DNA of 64,000 bases from Lophium mytilinum (Eukaryota; Ascomycota; Dothideomycetes; Mytilinidiales; Mytilinidiaceae): contig MU004190.1 in assembly GCA_010093605.1 (NCBI GenBank), positions 744,001-808,000 on the forward strand. Reading direction: 5' to 3'. The notes under the pieces are model-generated. The model had not been told where the DNA came from. It made no database searches and was given only the letters and a program-made list of their open reading frames with translations. This document shows, piece after piece, positions 63,078 to 64,000 of the stretch. The first letter of the stretch is position 1; the number at the start of each line of letters is the position of its first letter. The translations under genes were made by a program, and so were the position numbers.

Positions 63078-64000
63078 ATGCCGTCCCTCGAATATCCACG
63101 CTTCCTTAACGTCCTCGTCGCCGCCACCTCGCCCACCACCCACAACTTTGCCCAGGACGTCTTCAAACGCACCTCCTCCCTTGATCATGTCCGGTCCCGC
63201 ACCATTGTCTGTCTCGACCAGAAGTCCTACCCCACGAACCCCTTCCTAGCCGCCGACTACTACCACGATGGCCTCACCCAGGCCTCTGAAGACATTGCCC
63301 GAGGGCACCAGAAGGCCGCCGAGCTGTGTGCATGGGCTGATCTGCTCATTCTTGCCCCGATGACAGCAGACGATCTCGCACGAATGCTCCACGGCCTGAC
63401 CAACAACCTGCACTTGGGCATTTTAAGGAGCTGGGATGTGTCGAAGAAGATACTGCTCATTCCGGCCATGTCCACCCTCATGTGGGAGAATCCCATGACC
63501 AAGAAGCAGCTCAGCAAAATCCGGAGAAAGTGGAACTGGATACGCGTGTTGCAGCCGCTACTGTGGACTTTTGAGTCGAAAGTTCGCAAAGACCTTCCGT
63601 GGGATGGCGTTGATGGCTTGATTGAGTCCGTCCAAACTCAGGTCGATTTGATGACTGTGGGCAGAGACGTCGAACATGTGGCAATGCCGCTCACGCAGGC
63701 CTTTAAACCAAACGCAAAGCCCGGCCCAGTCCTCCCGCCGGAACTATGGTCTATCATTCTGGATTACACCGGTGACTGGGAGTTAGCAACGGCACTAAAC
63801 ATTCACACAAAAGTATCAACCCCATCGGAGTGGAGGCAAGCGAGTAGCGAAGCCGGACCACAAACCCCCATGGAGAAACTTGAATGGATTCTCCTCATTG
63901 GTACCCTTAGTGAAGTCAAGGCCCTGCTTGCAGCAGACAAGCCGCGACGTCTCTCCCGTCTGTGTATCAAGATCATGATGCGATTTGCTAAAGTCAACCT
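63078..64000 (+). CDS. HFCD flavoprotein (PPC decarboxylase/Hal3-like), catalytic residues lost, fused to F-box/ankyrin-like region (partial)
   Basis: Open for 307 codons and running off the window. The start is the first ATG after an in-frame TAA at 63054. Residues 10-165 resemble the homo-oligomeric flavin Cys decarboxylase fold: WADLLILAPMTADDLARMLHGLTNNL, then ILRSWDVSKKILLIPAMSTLMWENPMT. In PPC decarboxylases the last motif is PxMNxxMW; here Asn is Ser132. The active-site His six residues before the conserved Trp is Ala80, and the usual GSVAA flavin-phosphate loop reads ATSPTT. This suggests a non-decarboxylating relative. From about residue 213 it continues PPELWSIILDYTGDWELATAL and a TP-EW...LLIGTLSEVKALLAA pattern like an F-box-type helix leading into ankyrin repeats. 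Role unknown. Confidence 0.85.
   Translation, partial: MPSLEYPRFLNVLVAATSPTTHNFAQDVFKRTSSLDHVRSRTIVCLDQKSYPTNPFLAADYYHDGLTQASEDIARGHQKAAELCAWADLLILAPMTADDLARMLHGLTNNLHLGILRSWDVSKKILLIPAMSTLMWENPMTKKQLSKIRRKWNWIRVLQPLLWTFESKVRKDLPWDGVDGLIESVQTQVDLMTVGRDVEHVAMPLTQAFKPNAKPGPVLPPELWSIILDYTGDWELATALNIHTKVSTPSEWRQASSEAGPQTPMEKLEWILLIGTLSEVKALLAADKPRRLSRLCIKIMMRFAKVN

Overview
The window looks like nuclear DNA of a filamentous ascomycete (Pezizomycotina, probably a Dothideomycete). Genes carry many 42-170 bp GT-AG introns. There is a fungal phytochrome hybrid kinase, a Ste20 kinase and a Mediator subunit. Two long TA-rich blocks full of retroelement remains show the mutation pattern of repeat-induced point mutation (RIP). 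All gene models below were read by hand; the sum of the exons was checked to be a whole number of codons for every complete spliced gene.

Layout. 1-8 kb: a membrane-anchored GT34-like glycosyltransferase and a conserved multi-pass membrane protein with a charged repeat tail, separated by 3.3 kb without a gene that holds a hairpin/T-tract signal. 8.3-31.1 kb: a catabolic-looking cluster in two head-to-head arms around a shared 0.8 kb promoter region. The left arm (minus strand) is Baeyer-Villiger monooxygenase, UNC93-type transporter and NtaA/SnaA-type FMN monooxygenase. The right arm (plus strand) is a Liz1/Seo1/Dal5-type MFS transporter, a second NtaA/SnaA-type monooxygenase and a short-chain dehydrogenase. 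The UNC93 gene is split by a 9.73 kb, heavily RIP-mutated Ty3/gypsy LTR element lying inside a coding exon. 31.2-53.6 kb: ordinary genes, namely a PAP2 lipid phosphatase divergent from MED7, a small secreted repeat-rich protein, an FAD monooxygenase of the salicylate-hydroxylase type, a Ste20/PAK kinase and a 1,559-residue phytochrome histidine kinase. 53.6-62.8 kb: a second RIP block with a Tad1/I-like LINE (gag-like part, endonuclease, reverse transcriptase, RNase H) and about 2.4 kb of unidentified RIP-mutated DNA. From 63,078 to the window end: the start of a gene for a PPC-decarboxylase-like flavoprotein that has lost its catalytic residues and continues into an F-box/ankyrin-like region.

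How it fits together: the 8.3-31.1 kb cluster suggests uptake and stepwise oxidation of an unknown organic compound. NtaA/SnaA/DszA-family enzymes attack N- or S-containing organics, the BVMO inserts oxygen next to a carbonyl, and the SDR handles alcohol/carbonyl steps. CACGTG-core sites of the Cbf1 type recur in introns and leaders of cluster genes, which makes a sulfur- or nitrogen-scavenging role worth testing. The substrate is not known from sequence.
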